From Ophioderma brevispina (Eukaryota; Echinodermata; Ophiuroidea; Amphilepidida; Ophiodermatidae): 64,000 nucleotides of DNA. The translations under genes and the position numbers were made by a program. How positions within the stretch are numbered: the stretch's first letter is position 1; every line of letters begins with the position of its first letter. The stretch covers positions 1 through 64,000 of the forward strand of contig JAMKCH010002963.1 in NCBI GenBank assembly GCA_023653785.1. Direction: 5' to 3'. Below, piece by piece: positions 1 through 11,732 of the stretch. The notes under the pieces were generated by a model, which was given only the letters and a program-made list of their open reading frames with translations, had not been told where the DNA came from and did not search any database.

Positions 1-1092
1 CATGATAAATACGTTCGTATTCGGCATCTTACATGTCAATGCATCTCTGCTTGTAATTATGTTTCTAATACGTGCGCCACTGGCCCTGACATATTTGTAG
101 GAACTTAAGCTTGGGCAGTAATTTGTGTTTTAAACTTTTTTTAATTTGAGTAATTTAATAACCATTTTGTGCATTGAACAGACTATGCCCGCGGGGCTGC
201 ACGATATCAAAACATTCATCGGGGCCTGGCACTTGTGTTCCACGAGCTGTAACAACGCATGCGCAAAAGGTCAGGATAGATGTGTTGGTGTTGCCCGGTC
301 GCCTCAGCCCCGTTACCATCGAATTACGTCCCACCCCCCTGATCTTGCCCCGAACGCCACATCCACTAGCTACGCCACTGATTGGTTGCCATGGCAAACG
401 GGAGTCAGGCAATAAACACTTCTTATTAAAAAACTGAAAACAAAAGATAAATCTCCAAATCGATGATAGGTTTTCTGGAGCTTAGTCTTCTTATGTGCCA
501 AATGTCGTTCCGAAACGATTTTTTGTTTTCTAGTTAACGTGTAATTGATAATTGCTATTTGTGGTTTTTGACGAACTGAGATATAGGCCTCAAAGTTTGT
601 GCTTGGTTGAGGAAGCTATTTATATGAATGATGTTAAGTGTTTAGCATTTTTATGTGCAGTATTAATTATTATTATTTTAATCCAAGTTTGGTTGAAAAA
701 AATGCATTAATTACCTAGATTTTAATTTCTTAAATAATTTCGTTAAATAACTTCGTTAAAATGGTGAGGAAATGACAAACATAAGTACTGTGCCGCAGCG
801 CTTTAAACGTGAGCTATTTTTAATCCACGATTCTATTTATCTTAATAAATAAAATCATATCAATATAAAACTTTCAAAAGAAACATACACCATAGGCCAT
901 CATTATTTTTTGAAAAATATTGTTAATTATCAATGGTTGAAACAATTCATGTAAAATACAGGGAAATGCTTTATAGCCGAGTTTTGTATTACCTCCTATA
1001 TTTTGATTGACCATATCTTTTGAACAGAGAATCGGATTATAGTCAAATAAAAAGTATTTAAAAACTGAGACTTTACCACATATGATGGATTT
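1..1092. other. Non-coding, AT-rich flank
   Basis: No gene is supported here. A GC-richer patch at about 180-400 stays open in several frames on both strands, but it has no recognisable protein similarity, no splice context and no codon signature, so I do not call it. The rest is AT-rich sequence without repeats that I can see. Confidence 0.5.
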
Positions 1093-1273
1093 AGGGATTC
1101 AAACATGTTACAGAGTGGTTCATCACAAATCAATAACGATGCATCCATGCGTCCGCGTATTTTTATTCCGCGAGGGCGGCTTTAGCCGCCCGAGCGGGAT
1201 AAAAATACGCGGACGCATTGGATGCAGAGTTGTTGATTTGTGATGAACCACTCTGTAACATGTTTGAATCCCT
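1093..1273. mobile_element. 181-bp fold-back (snap-back) element
   Basis: The whole interval is a near-perfect inverted repeat. The left arm begins AGGGATTCAAACATGTTACA and the right arm ends with its complement. The arms run almost to the centre, where a GC-rich core (GCGGCTTTAGCCGC) forms the turn. Such elements are usually non-autonomous DNA transposons (MITE or fold-back type). No coding capacity is present. Confidence 0.75.
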
Positions 1274-1714
1274 TTCAACAACGAAAATCCTTTGAAAACT
1301 TATTAATATCGTATATAGAGAACATAATTATTCTCACTTATACCACTAAAATGTTCCCAGTTCTATATAAATATTTAATATTTTAGCAAAATCTATAAGG
1401 CAAAACGATAGTTTTGGTTTGTTTGTTGCTTTGCAGTTTGCACCTGGTGTCCTTGCACCTAGTCCGAGTTCTAAACGTGACGAACAGCGCGTCGACTTAA
1501 GCGTACCGCGTAAATGCACTTCCGTGAACACTGCGCCGGGCCTGATGCGCTAATTTGCATATCAACTGTGGGTTGATAACGAATCAACAACGGTACGCTC
1601 CTGTACAAGGAGATACGGTGAGTTGTTGAAACAGATTTTACTTTTGCAGTGGAAAAAAGACAATACCATTGTCAACGAGAAAAAAAATCCACTGGCACTC
1701 TCAACGAAATAACA

Positions 1715-1753
1715 CCCCCCCCCCCCCCCCCCCTTTTTTTTTTTTTTTTTTTT
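1715..1753. repeat. C19-T20 homopolymer junction
   Basis: A run of about 19 C is followed directly by about 20 T, a pure pyrimidine strand. It lies between an unrelated AT-rich region and a MITE. The lengths are likely to be unreliable in any read technology. Confidence 0.8.
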
Positions 1754-1876
1754 CTCCCCATGCATCTCTTCAAACGAGTTGAGGTAAGTGAACAATAATG
1801 ATTTCTTTTTTCGTGCACAATGACCACTTCTTCTATGTCACTTCTACTATCAATACCTTGTCACTCCTATGAGTTT

Positions 1877-2171
1877 CTCCAGAGGGTGTTTTGAATCAAT
1901 CCCACAATGCATTGCAATGTGCCTATACTGTACTGTACAAACTTATCTCAGTACCTAGGGATAAAAGTGTTCCAAAGTTTAAGAACCAGAAGACATGTTA
2001 TAATTATGCTAAAATTTCCCTTAGTACTAATGCTTTGTGGGCGAAAATGAGCATAGAAGTCAGGATTTTTATGTGTTATGAATAGGATTTTTGTGGGATC
2101 ACATGACCCTGTTGAGGTGAAATTTCCCAAAACTGTTGTATTGTGGGATTGACTCAATACACCCTCAGGAG
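1877..2171. mobile_element. MITE-like element with ~34-bp terminal inverted repeats
   Basis: The left end CTCCAGAGGGTGTTTTGAAT and the right end are inverted repeats over about 34 bp, with two or three mismatches. The right end contains ATTGTGGGATTGACTC before ACACCCTCAGGAG. The ~295-bp element encodes nothing recognisable. The flanks share GAGTTTCTC on both sides, which could be part of the repeat or a target duplication. Confidence 0.65.
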
Positions 2172-2596
2172 TTTCTCTATGAAATGTATTCTCTCCCTTT
2201 TATATAACAGTTATGGTTTCCGCAATTGATGTATGGGCCTTTGAAAGACATACAGAAATAGTGACACGAAATGGATTTGGGTCTACTGCAATCAATCGCC
2301 CATATCTCTGGATTGTTTACATCAAATGAGATGGAACAAGAAACATACAAAACACTGATGATGAATAACAGCATTTCCTGATTGCACCTTTGTCAAGAAT
2401 TGTGTCAAATTGTTCGTCAAAGATACATCAAAGTACGTGAAAACCTATTCGTAATTTATCAAATTACTGATATAATACGACTCTTTTTATAATGCTGCCA
2501 AATACTGATAACGTATCGTAAACATCTGTTTTCTCTACACACACACAATCACAAAGATATAGACAGTGAAACACCGTATGGTAATTCAACGCAAAA
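2172..2596. other. Non-coding stretch upstream of sulfotransferase
   Basis: This short AT-rich region presumably includes the promoter or 5' untranslated region of the sulfotransferase that starts at 2597. A short ACACACAC tract lies at about 2538-2546. I see no clear TATA box or other site that I can defend. Confidence 0.4.
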
Positions 2597-3334
2597 ATGC
2601 TTGTACAATTTCAACAATCAATCAAAATGAAAAAATGCATATTTACTACTATCGTAGCATGTGTAATATGTGCTGCTCTTACAATGCAATACTTCTCTAA
2701 GGTGCGCCTTTCAAACATGGATCATGAGTTGGGCTTGAACGTATCAAAGACACGTCAAGCGTTCGGATCGGGAAACGAGCAGATACACCACGACCAATAT
2801 CTTCAACAAATTGGAAACGTTACATCTACAGCGCCGACAGCAAGCAGCGACACAGTACGAGTTATTCTTTTAGCACAATTCCGCACTGGTTCGACATTCA
2901 TTGGACATATATTCAATGTAAATCCACAATTTTTTATCTTTGAGCCACTTGGTTGCTTTAAGCAAGTTGTTGAGAAAGGCAAGGACAACGAGAACACGAC
3001 TTCGAAGTTGGTTGGAAGAATTCAACGTTGTGAATTTTCGGAAGAATTCTCTTCCTGTTTCACCAATTTTCATGTTGGTGTGTACTTTTCCAAAAATATT
3101 CCCAATTCTTATACAAAACCACGTGATATGAACACTGATAATGTTGGAAGTTCTTCTAAGCTATTTTCTAAAGTTTGTCTCAGCTACAACGGAAATGTAG
3201 CAATTAAAGTCATTCGTGCTAATTTGAAAGATTTTATGGACCTTATAGAAGGCGCTCAAAATGCTCGTATAAAAATAATTCATCTAGTAAGAGATCCACG
3301 AGGTGTGGCAAATTCAAGAAGGCATCTTGAGTGA
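2597..3334 (+). CDS. Carbohydrate (Golgi) sulfotransferase, N-terminal part
   Basis: The product resembles the CHST/GlcNAc-6-O-sulfotransferase family, which transfers sulfate from PAPS to sugars of glycoproteins or proteoglycans in the Golgi lumen. Residues about 13-30 form a hydrophobic type II signal anchor. An alternative start Met lies at residue 11, directly before the anchor. RTGST at 96-100, followed by the acidic/aromatic FEPLG at 115-119, is the 5'-phosphosulfate loop. VRDPRGVANSR at 231-241 is the 3'-phosphate-binding motif. The stem (31-85) is variable. There is no intron up to codon 245, as is common for these enzymes. The frame then hits TGA in LE-stop, but shifting one base restores family-like sequence (HLSELPAQQRELYESYLDG), so the stop is a frameshift and not the natural end. 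The family is certain; the acceptor sugar is unknown. Confidence 0.85.
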   Translation: MLVQFQQSIKMKKCIFTTIVACVICAALTMQYFSKVRLSNMDHELGLNVSKTRQAFGSGNEQIHHDQYLQQIGNVTSTAPTASSDTVRVILLAQFRTGSTFIGHIFNVNPQFFIFEPLGCFKQVVEKGKDNENTTSKLVGRIQRCEFSEEFSSCFTNFHVGVYFSKNIPNSYTKPRDMNTDNVGSSSKLFSKVCLSYNGNVAIKVIRANLKDFMDLIEGAQNARIKIIHLVRDPRGVANSRRHLE

Positions 3335-3923
3335 ACTTCCAGCTCAACAACGAGAGTTATATGAAAGCTACCTTGACGGCAACTTAACAATCAATACCTG
3401 AATTTCAAAGCTTGCTAACAAGCGCACTGCGCACTGTTTGATCCTCCTACCTCTATGGAAACATCAAATGAATGTTGTCGTGATGCAAGCGATGTTTCAA
3501 CTTGGTCAAATACCACGCCACATTGGTTACGCGTAATCGTTATAAATTGTTGCGATACGAAGATTTTGCAGCTTATCCTATAGAAATTTGACAAATAAAT
3601 CTTACTCATTCATTGGAGGTTCCACGCCTGTTGAAGTTAACAAATTGCTAGATTGAACACTAACGTGTCTTTGAAGGAGTCTATGAAAGAAGGTAACATG
3701 GGTGTCCATAAAACTCCAAAGCACGGCCCGAGAGGTGTGCGCCGATATTGACGGACGAAGAGCTTTCATCAGGTGCAGACAGTATGCGCCGATATCAGGG
3801 GGATTACTTGGATATAAACTTTTTGCAAAGGGAAGATCTCTCTTCTTGATTTTTAACGGTCGACGACCGGGTCCCTTTCATTGGGAACAGATATATCTCT
3901 CTCATAGGTTACTTCTAATGTGA
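3335..3923 (+). pseudogene. Sulfotransferase C-terminal part, frameshifted
   Basis: This is the continuation of the sulfotransferase in broken frames. Recognisable blocks are ELPAQQRELYESYLDG (from about 3335), then the conserved C-terminal block KLLRYEDFAAYPIEI near 3546-3590 (compare the family RYEDLA.P motif), then VQTVCADI joined across a frame change to GGLLGYKLF around 3775-3825, the usual C-terminal GY motif. At least three single-base shifts are needed. Read through, the length would be close to a normal CHST of about 400 residues, so nothing large is missing. This could be a true pseudogene or an unpolished sequence; the receptor gene in this window has the same kind of damage. Confidence 0.7.
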
Positions 3924-6430
3924 TATTTTAGTTACAAGGCTGAAACTTCATAAAATAATATTGAACTAAAGCTATTTTCCAAAACATTGTCAAAAGGAAA
4001 AAATTGCTCCACTTCCAACATGTCCCAGCGACAATCAAATTTCATCCTATTCTCTGATAGTGAATATTTGGCGCCGATTCTCGCTGGCAATTGCTCACTT
4101 TTCGCATCAAATTCAAAACGTGGCTATCAAATATTGCAAAAAAGAAATATATAACGCACACGCTCGCTTATTCGCTATTGCTGCAACTATGCTTGCTATT
4201 GCAATGGCTAGGAAGTAAAAAGTAGAGTGGAAACACACATTTGCATGGGCAGCCAGGGAGGAGAATATAAGTAGGTATAATTGTAATAAAACCATACCAA
4301 CATGTTTGAGTCCCACGACTTATCTGGCTGGCTGCCGTAAGGGCACAATCTTGAGTGACTACTTTAAATTTCCTTCCAGGGCATCTGAAAAACTGCTTTA
4401 AAATGGCTGAAATGCCCAAACAAAACCAGTTATATTAAGTGTGAAAAGACATGTCTGATTGACCCCTGGGTAAGAATGGTAAATTTTTCTCACAATTAGT
4501 GCACTTGACCGTGATTTGATACAATTTATATCCGCTCTTTTCAATTTCACATCGATTTACTCATTACTAGCTTTAGTCGACCTATAGAGAACTTGGGTTG
4601 CCGTCTGACATCAGGCGAGTTTGGTGATTCGTAACTAAAATATTTCTGGTCATCATATGTTCATTCAAAATGGGTTATTGGTGGATTTTTTCGCTTGTAC
4701 TTTTGGTGTGCTTTTGTTGATACTGTGATAAGTGAGTTAGTGGTGTGTAACCTCGTAGGATTAAAGAAGGTACAGTTTGCCCCTATCTGTGGGTCAAATT
4801 TTAGAGGGCAACAATGTCATCCCGGATTAAAACTAACTTTCAGAATGCTCCGGGTTTTTTTTCGCAATTTTTTCAAATTCAATTTTGCCCAGGATTTTAA
4901 TGTAATTGCCAAATTATCAGTTGCGCAAATTCTGGTTAAGAAATTCAAATCGACAATGCGTTTTTTATACTAATAGCATAAATAAACTTTTGGTGACGCA
5001 TGTTCAAATTTGTTTTGCCCCTTAAAATCGTACTGGAGTAACTCGTACCTTTTTAATTGGGTATTTCTCAATGTTTTCTGTATTTATCTCCTACTATTAT
5101 GAGCTAATTTTTACGCAAAAAGTCCTTCAGAAAAGTGGTTTCCTTAAGGCGGGAGAATTAGGTGCGGTTATACAAAAAAACAACTATTTTTTCATTTGTT
5201 TCCTTTACTTGGACGTGTTTCATGTACCCTCTTGTTTACCAGAGTTTTGGTAACAATTCCAACGGCACAACTGTGGTTTACAGGGGATGGGCCCCCTAGT
5301 CCTAGTAACTTGGACTATCGCAATCCATTTACCTTAGCACTGCATTAGCATACTGGCATATGAAACAGCTGATTCTCATTTCCCAGTACGTTGTAATGAA
5401 GTGCCACACGATATTTAAAAGGTAACCAAACTGTGTAAGGTTACAACATGTCAAAAATACTGCCAATAAGCACCCAATACACACATGTGGAATTTTTGAA
5501 TGCTTACATTACTCCACATGCCATTTCTTTTGCATTTGATATCCCCATTTTAATTTGAGACTGTAACTAGGGGTCCCCCATGCACCAACAGGATTGGCAA
5601 AGACCAATATGCACTAAGTGTTAATATAGCTCATAGGACTTATTGAAAAAAAAATCCACTGCAATCTTTTTAATACAACCTGTCTCAAGAGTGGGTACAA
5701 TCAGAAATAAAAAAATGGTTAATATGAAATTTCAAAATAACTCATTCTTACTATTCGAGAGGCTACAACCCACTACGAGTAGATAGTACCGGGGACGTAA
5801 TCGTTAATATAACATCCACAGTAAACAGTAGTATTTGGCATGGGGAAAAGTACAGACAGTCGTGACACCATGGCCATGCATAATTACAGTCCTCTGGTTA
5901 AGGCACGTCTGGAGATTTTACAACAAGGTGAAACATCTGTTTGCACAACAATTGCTGTTAGTTCGCCCCTTCTGAGCAATGGTTTTGAAACAATTCTTTT
6001 CTCACGATTGCCGCCGCGCTCACACAAAACTAGTCCTTGACCTCATATATCCCTAAAACGTCCTTAACTGCATTTCAATGCAGGGCCCGGCGAAGCTATG
6101 CGCAAAGGGACGGCGATTATCGCCCCCGCACCACTTTTGAGAAGCAAAAAAAAAAAAAATGGAAGAAAGAGGAGAGAAGAGATAGAAGCAAAAAGAGGGA
6201 GGGAGAAAGCGGAAGGGGAGAGGAGAGAGAGAGAGAACGAGATAGAGAGAGAGAAAAGGAGGAAAAGAGGGTGGGAAGGGCATCGTGCGAAAGGGGGAAT
6301 TGAAAGTTTCGATGGTCTCTTAAACTAAAGTATGGGATTCAAAAATTAGGCAATTTCAATGGTTACTTTGTAACCATGAAAATTTGCCCCGCATTCGCGA
6401 CTACGCACATGTGTTGGTGCATGCCATTAT
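3924..6430. other. Intergenic, AT-rich; one dispersed repeat
   Basis: No gene is supported. Positions about 4530-4690 are an inverted, diverged copy of 32250-32410. A purine-rich GA/GGGA tract covers about 6125-6290 and creates long spurious open frames on both strands. Confidence 0.5.
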
Positions 6431-6434
6431 AAAA

Positions 6435-9115
6435 AATATTGTTACCATCAAATTTGCATGAAAAGATGTGTTTTGTAAAAGTGAAATTATATTGCATTAC
6501 GCAATTTGCCCGCACTCACCCCCGGCAACTCGCAGCTCGATTACATACGCGTAACGATCATGGACACTTTGCATTAACAAAGTTAACCACAACCTATATT
6601 TTTTCGTTTTACAAACTGTTGTTCATACCTATAAGCATTATACAAATTGTTTTCATCAAATTTGGCATGGGAATGTGTTTTTGGGGGGGAAGCGACAAAA
6701 ATCGCAAAGGTTCCCGCGCTTTGCGCGGGAGGGGTCGCACCACACCCCAGACAGCTGATCAAGTAAACTCGTCATAACACTTTATGCTTATCCTTCGAGG
6801 CTAACAAAACTTAACCATCAACTAGGCCTATGTGTTGCTTTCTAAAACGTGGAATCATACCTGGGAAATGTTTTTTGAAGATTAAGATGAATGTTGACTC
6901 ATAAACACAAGAAAGTGGGAATAACTTTTGGGGGACAAATTTCACCAGCGTGCCCTAGGACTACATAATAACAATGCCCAAATGTCAAATGATTTACGCA
7001 TCTCGTTTTCAAATTACTACGCATGATCCTCGTACCAGGGTTTCATGTTTACTGAGAGGACTTGTCCCGGCCCCTTGCTTAGGGTATATAAATCAGCTAG
7101 ATGCCTACAATCCCTGTTTTAGGGTATAAATTTTGGACGTGTAACCTGTTTAGGAAGGGTTCTTTTTTCACTAGAATTAAAGCCTTGTTTAGAGGTGCTT
7201 TTGAAAAGGCAATTACGCGGATGGTGTACATTTTTTTCCAATGTAAGTGAACCCCCCTGGCCCTATCTTGGTTTTGTTTCCTGTAGGATTTTAAAAGGGG
7301 TATAATGGAACCTCTTTACAAGCATTAAAATAGGGGGACAACTTGCAATATTTCAAAATTTGCATGAGAAATGTGTTGTGGAAACGAACATGCAAATGTT
7401 TCGAGCCTCCCGCATCACACCTCGTGTCGCTTGATTTTTCGAACCTCCACAACACGTTACATATGAATGTACCGTGATTAATACAATAACAAAAATCAAC
7501 AAGATTTTACTTTTTACTTTTATCATACCAATTATAACGTGAACCACTTACAAATTTCTTCAAATTGTTTCGATCGAAAGTTGCATGGAGGAAAAAGGGT
7601 TTCTTGGACAGCGAATATTGCAAGGAGTTTCGCGCTTCGCGTTGGCGGGGGGCGGCGGAACACTACCTACCATACCCTACGTCGCTTGATATAGAACTCT
7701 CCATGATGAAAATTTACACGGAGAGCCCATCAGAAAACCACAATTTAACGGGCCCTTAGGAGACGCATTTTAGACTTCAAGGGGGGTGGAATTTTTTTTT
7801 AATCACCCCTCCTATTACGCAGCACAAAAAAATCCACACTTTCAGTAAAAAAAATGACCCACACCTTTCTAAGAGGATTGAAAAAAAAAATCGCCCCAGT
7901 GGAAAACACAGAAAAAAAAAATGCCCTGTCGTGTTATATTGCAAAAACTCTAACCCATTAAATTTACAAATTTCGGTTTTTAAAACGATCTTGCTACTAC
8001 ATTACGCTGCCCATGGAACGTAAGTCTCCAACACGCTAAGTCTCTGGGCATATTGTGGTTACGATAATCAATACCATGTGTGAACTTGGTAGGCTTTACT
8101 CAAGTAACAAACTATATACTGACCCACCCTTCAAGTTTGTGTGAGGTGTGGACCCTTGAAATCATGAGAAAATATTTCCATCATGAAACTGAACCCAAGA
8201 GGAGACGTACACTTGACAGCACTTGACTACACTTTCAAAAATTAAGTCCATTTTACAAATCAAATTTGTTGATTTTCAGTTGCGCAGAAAAATTTTTAAA
8301 TTGAAAGGGGCTTGCACATTTTTCTTGTCAGTCACTTCATCATCACTTTTAAAAGCTGTAGCTCAGTGTTAGCTCTAAAAAATATAAGGCAATTTTCCCA
8401 TTGAGGAAAGTTTTTTACAGAAGAGTTAATAAATACCAATTAATTTAAGTCCCATGACGGGTGCATTGGGCAAATGTTTGAGTGTATCAATCTTTGCTAT
8501 AATGATTGCCAACTAAGTGCCATAGACTTACGTGTGTTGCAAAGTGTTTTTTTCACCTTTTTTCGCCAGATGCGGCCATCGTGGCATTTCCAGCTTTGTT
8601 TTCAACGTCGTTTCACCAGGTTGCCACACTGTTGTAGTTAATAAATATCCTCAAATTTTGTATATGTCTAGCCACTTTGAGAAAATTGGCAGGAAGAAGG
8701 GTGGGAAGTGGGGGAGGGAGGAGGAGGACGATGCGAAAGGGGAGGGTGAAAGGAAGGGGGGGATGGATGGTTGTAAGACACAGTGTAACCTTTTTTGGAC
8801 CACTCTGTATAAGCATTAAAAAGCATATACACATGTAAGGTGAACCATTACAATTTCAAGTTGTTTCTCTATCACATTGCATGGGAAAACGTGGTTTTTT
8901 TGGAACGCGACATTTGCAAGGGACCCCCCCTCCCGCGCACCCCCCCCCCGACAGCTTGATATAGGGAACTCTACACGTACCCTAATCTTAATTCAAACAA
9001 CTATATTTTATTTTTAAAACCTTTGATCATACTATAAGCATTATTTCAAATTGTTTGTATCAAATTGCATGGTAAAATGTTTTGGGGAATAGAGCATCAG
9101 CCCCGAAAGGTTTTG
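6435..9115. repeat. Degenerate ~300-bp repeat array
   Basis: Related units recur with a shared order of blocks: TATAAGCATTA, then CAAATTGTTT, then ATCAAATTTGCATGG, then AATGTGTTTTGGGG, then a GC-rich patch with CGCGCTTTGCGCGG or CTCCCGC, then GACAGCTTGATATAG. Copies of this order can be followed near 6440, 6635, 7320, 7555, 8810 and 9040. Between them, other AT-rich sequence, including a GGGAGG purine tract at 8690-8770, separates the units. It looks like an old tandem or satellite-type family broken up by later changes. No coding potential is apparent. Confidence 0.6.
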
Positions 9116-9183
9116 TTTAAACTAACTATATACCAATATCTAAACGCGGGAACATTCAGAGAAAAATCTAATTTACCAACTAT

Positions 9184-9905
9184 GAAAGTCTGCCGGAGAC
9201 CTGTTATTGCGTGTAGCCCCAGGAGAGGGTAAGTATACGATTGTGGTGCAAATTTTTAGAACTGCTCTAAATCTATGTAATAAGCTCAGATTATTCCTTA
9301 GGTAAGCAGATAAAAAAGTGTCAAATTGGGTCACACTGTGTGTTCTCCTTCCAGAATATTTGGGAAAATTATGCTAAAGGTCATTTGGGTTTATTCAAGA
9401 AAGTCACCCGGTTTGCCATGCCCAGATTTTTTTTAAAAATATTTTTTTAAAATGTTTTAATGATACTGAATCCAAATATGAAATTCTTTTGCACTTTCTG
9501 CATCTCTTTGTGGGTATAATGGAAGGGGTTACAAAATTCCCTGTAGGACTCTATGGGGGCTGGACATTATACCCCTCCTATTAAAGGGAACCAACCCTAT
9601 GCAAAAATAAAATCATATTTGAATCAGTATCATTAATATTTTTTTTAAATATTTTTACAAAAGATCTTGGTATACAATTGTTGACGCTTTCTTGAATAAA
9701 AATGACCTAGCCTATTTTCCTAAATATCTTAGAAAGGAGCACCACACACATTTGACCCAATTGACTTTTGTACTCTGAATAAACTCCGGAAAATAATTGG
9801 AATAGATTTCATTCGATTTGAGGAGTTCAAACATTTGACCCCATAGTTAACTTTAAACCCCTGCTCCTGGGGCTACACGCAATAACAGGTCTCCGGCAGA
9901 CTTTC
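9184..9905. mobile_element. ~720-bp fold-back element
   Basis: Terminal inverted repeats start GAAAGTCTGCCGGAGACCTG and are near-identical over at least 42 bp. The inverted similarity continues inward with mismatches: a block with TTAATGATACTGAATCCAAA at 9455 pairs with one at about 9600-9640. The whole element could therefore fold into one long imperfect hairpin. No transposase is encoded, so it would be non-autonomous. Confidence 0.75.
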
Positions 9906-11591
9906 TTTTGCAAAGTATATTTTTCTCTGATTTTCCCTATTCAGATATTGGTATCTCGTTCGCTAACCAAAACCTTCTGGGCGACGGTCAAAAGCGAACT
10001 TATCAAGGGTTCGCTTCGTGCGGAGGGGAACATAAATCGGGCCAAACTCTCATAGAAGCCAGGACTGCACCGTTATACCGTCACTCCGTATGCTACTATG
10101 CTCATTAGTTCCGCCGAACCACTTTTCAATTTGCTTCCGCCGGCCCGAAAGCACTTGGAATAAATCACGGGAGGGGGTACCTTACCTTGGCTAGGAGGAA
10201 TTTGGACAGAGACTAACAAGGAAAATAACCAGCTCCTTGTTTTCGGTGATGGTCAGATTTTCCTCTAGCGGACTGCAAGGCAGGGTAGACTCCATTACTT
10301 TACAAAAGTTTCCTGTTTAAAACGATGTTTTACTAAAAAATAAGATGCAATCTTTGTAATGTAACAATATTGTAGACCTTTTAAAGGGGGCAACAAGTAG
10401 AGTTTTGGGCAATCATATCTTGTGTCATATGTAGTGTGTTCATAAATAATACCCCCAATAGATTCGTACATTGTCTTTGGTTACGAAAATGCCTTGAAAG
10501 TGAATAAAAAGGCGATGTTCATTTCCTTAATTTAAAACAAACATAGGCTGAATTTTGTATTGCTCCTATACGAATTAGAAATTTCACAAATTTTTGTACC
10601 AAAGATATGTTTCAGGCTTAATGCTTTCAATGGGACATTTCTGATGAAAGTCTACATTGTATTGCAAATAATTAGATTTTTCCTTCTTTTGGGGACACCT
10701 GTTGTGTGAAATCTCTCGTTGCACCTTTAAGGCAAAGGTGACAAAGAACTGCAATTAAATATACATTTGGGGAACAACCCAATCGTCTAGCGACTTCTTT
10801 CACTGCTACACCTTCGTCAATGCCAACCAATTACCATACACGCTAATACCCGTTGTATTCAGCAACCTACATGTAATACATGTATCAAGTTCATTATTTT
10901 AAATTTGTTCTAGTGGATGAACGTAAACCTTATACGAGGGTTACTATGGTAGATTTTGCCTGAATTTTGTGGGTTAAATAGCCTCACATTTATTCTGCAG
11001 TTGGAACTGAATTTGTGGGTTAAATAGCATCACATTTTATTCTCCGTCATAAAATCGCCCAATTTTCTTCTGGGACACTGATTTCCTCGCTGAACCCGTT
11101 CATTTTAATGGAATCCGTGGACAGAGTCAAAACCAACTACTTGATTCAAATGACTGCGCTCGGTCTATACCTAACCGATCGATGTGAAGGATCTTTGCAG
11201 TAAATTAACAGTATGAACTACGCCTTCAGATGATACCACATACGTTAGGTATATATTACATACAAGTTCAAAATGCGACAAAATCAGGTCAAGTTGTTTT
11301 TTACTCACCCTGTAGACGTAATCAAAGCGTGTAATACCTATGGTGCATGACTCCTGTTTCTTTCGTGTTGTTTCGTCTAATTAATTAAGCTTCAAGTTAG
11401 CCAATTTGCTTTTGAGATTGAAGATCGAATATCATTTATAAATTAATCCATTCTTTGATGTAAAACAGTAACCTATCGCTAGCTCTATACAATCTCTCAA
11501 GAAACTTGCAGTTTTGGTATGCGTACAAATAGGAGAACGTGACTTATTGATCGCTCATCATAAAGCAAAAGCGATGCCGGTGTGAAAGTAA
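9906..11591. other. Non-coding region beyond the 3' end of the receptor gene
   Basis: I see no coding exon. On the minus strand this lies directly downstream of the receptor stop codon at 11592-11594, so it should contain the 3' untranslated region and polyadenylation site. An AATAAA on the minus strand at about 10989-10994 is one candidate, unproven. A short direct repeat (CTGAATTTTGTGGGTTAAAT) occurs twice near 10960-11030. Confidence 0.4.
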
Positions 11592-11732
11592 TCAAAGTCG
11601 GCAGGTATCATAGTCCGGCTCCATGACGACAACGGAAAGCGTGAAACGAATGTCGCGTGAAGAGTCAACTGAATCGGATTGCCCTATTGTCACCATTATT
11701 CGCCGGACTGTGAGAACCGGAGGACTATACTC
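11592..11732 (-). CDS. Receptor: probable last exon (cytoplasmic tail, stop)
   Basis: Minus-strand exon with a good acceptor (...CCGGTGTGGCAG|GAG) after a pyrimidine-rich tract. It is open in phase 0 for 46 codons (EYSPPVLTVRRIM... to ...MEPDYDTCRL) and ends in TGA at 11594-11592. Codon use and GC content are higher than in the flanking intron. Phase 0 matches the end of the 93-nt tail exons at 15.0/15.8 kb. The tail is not conserved between GABA-B receptors, so similarity cannot confirm it. It contains several Ser/Thr and no heptad repeat. Other small tail exons could lie between 11.7 and 15.0 kb. Confidence 0.55.
   Translation of the reverse strand, partial: EYSPPVLTVRRIMVTIGQSDSVDSSRDIRFTLSVVVMEPDYDTCRL

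Noticed and set aside
155..437. Overlapping open frames of 85-89 codons on both strands
   Set aside because: Locally GC-rich sequence keeps several frames open at once; no motif, splice context or homologous pattern.
1562..1795. 77-codon minus frame with poly-Lys/poly-Gly
   Set aside because: Produced by the C19-T20 homopolymer junction.
6037..6328. Arg/Glu-rich frames
   Set aside because: Translation of a GA purine tract in several frames; low complexity.
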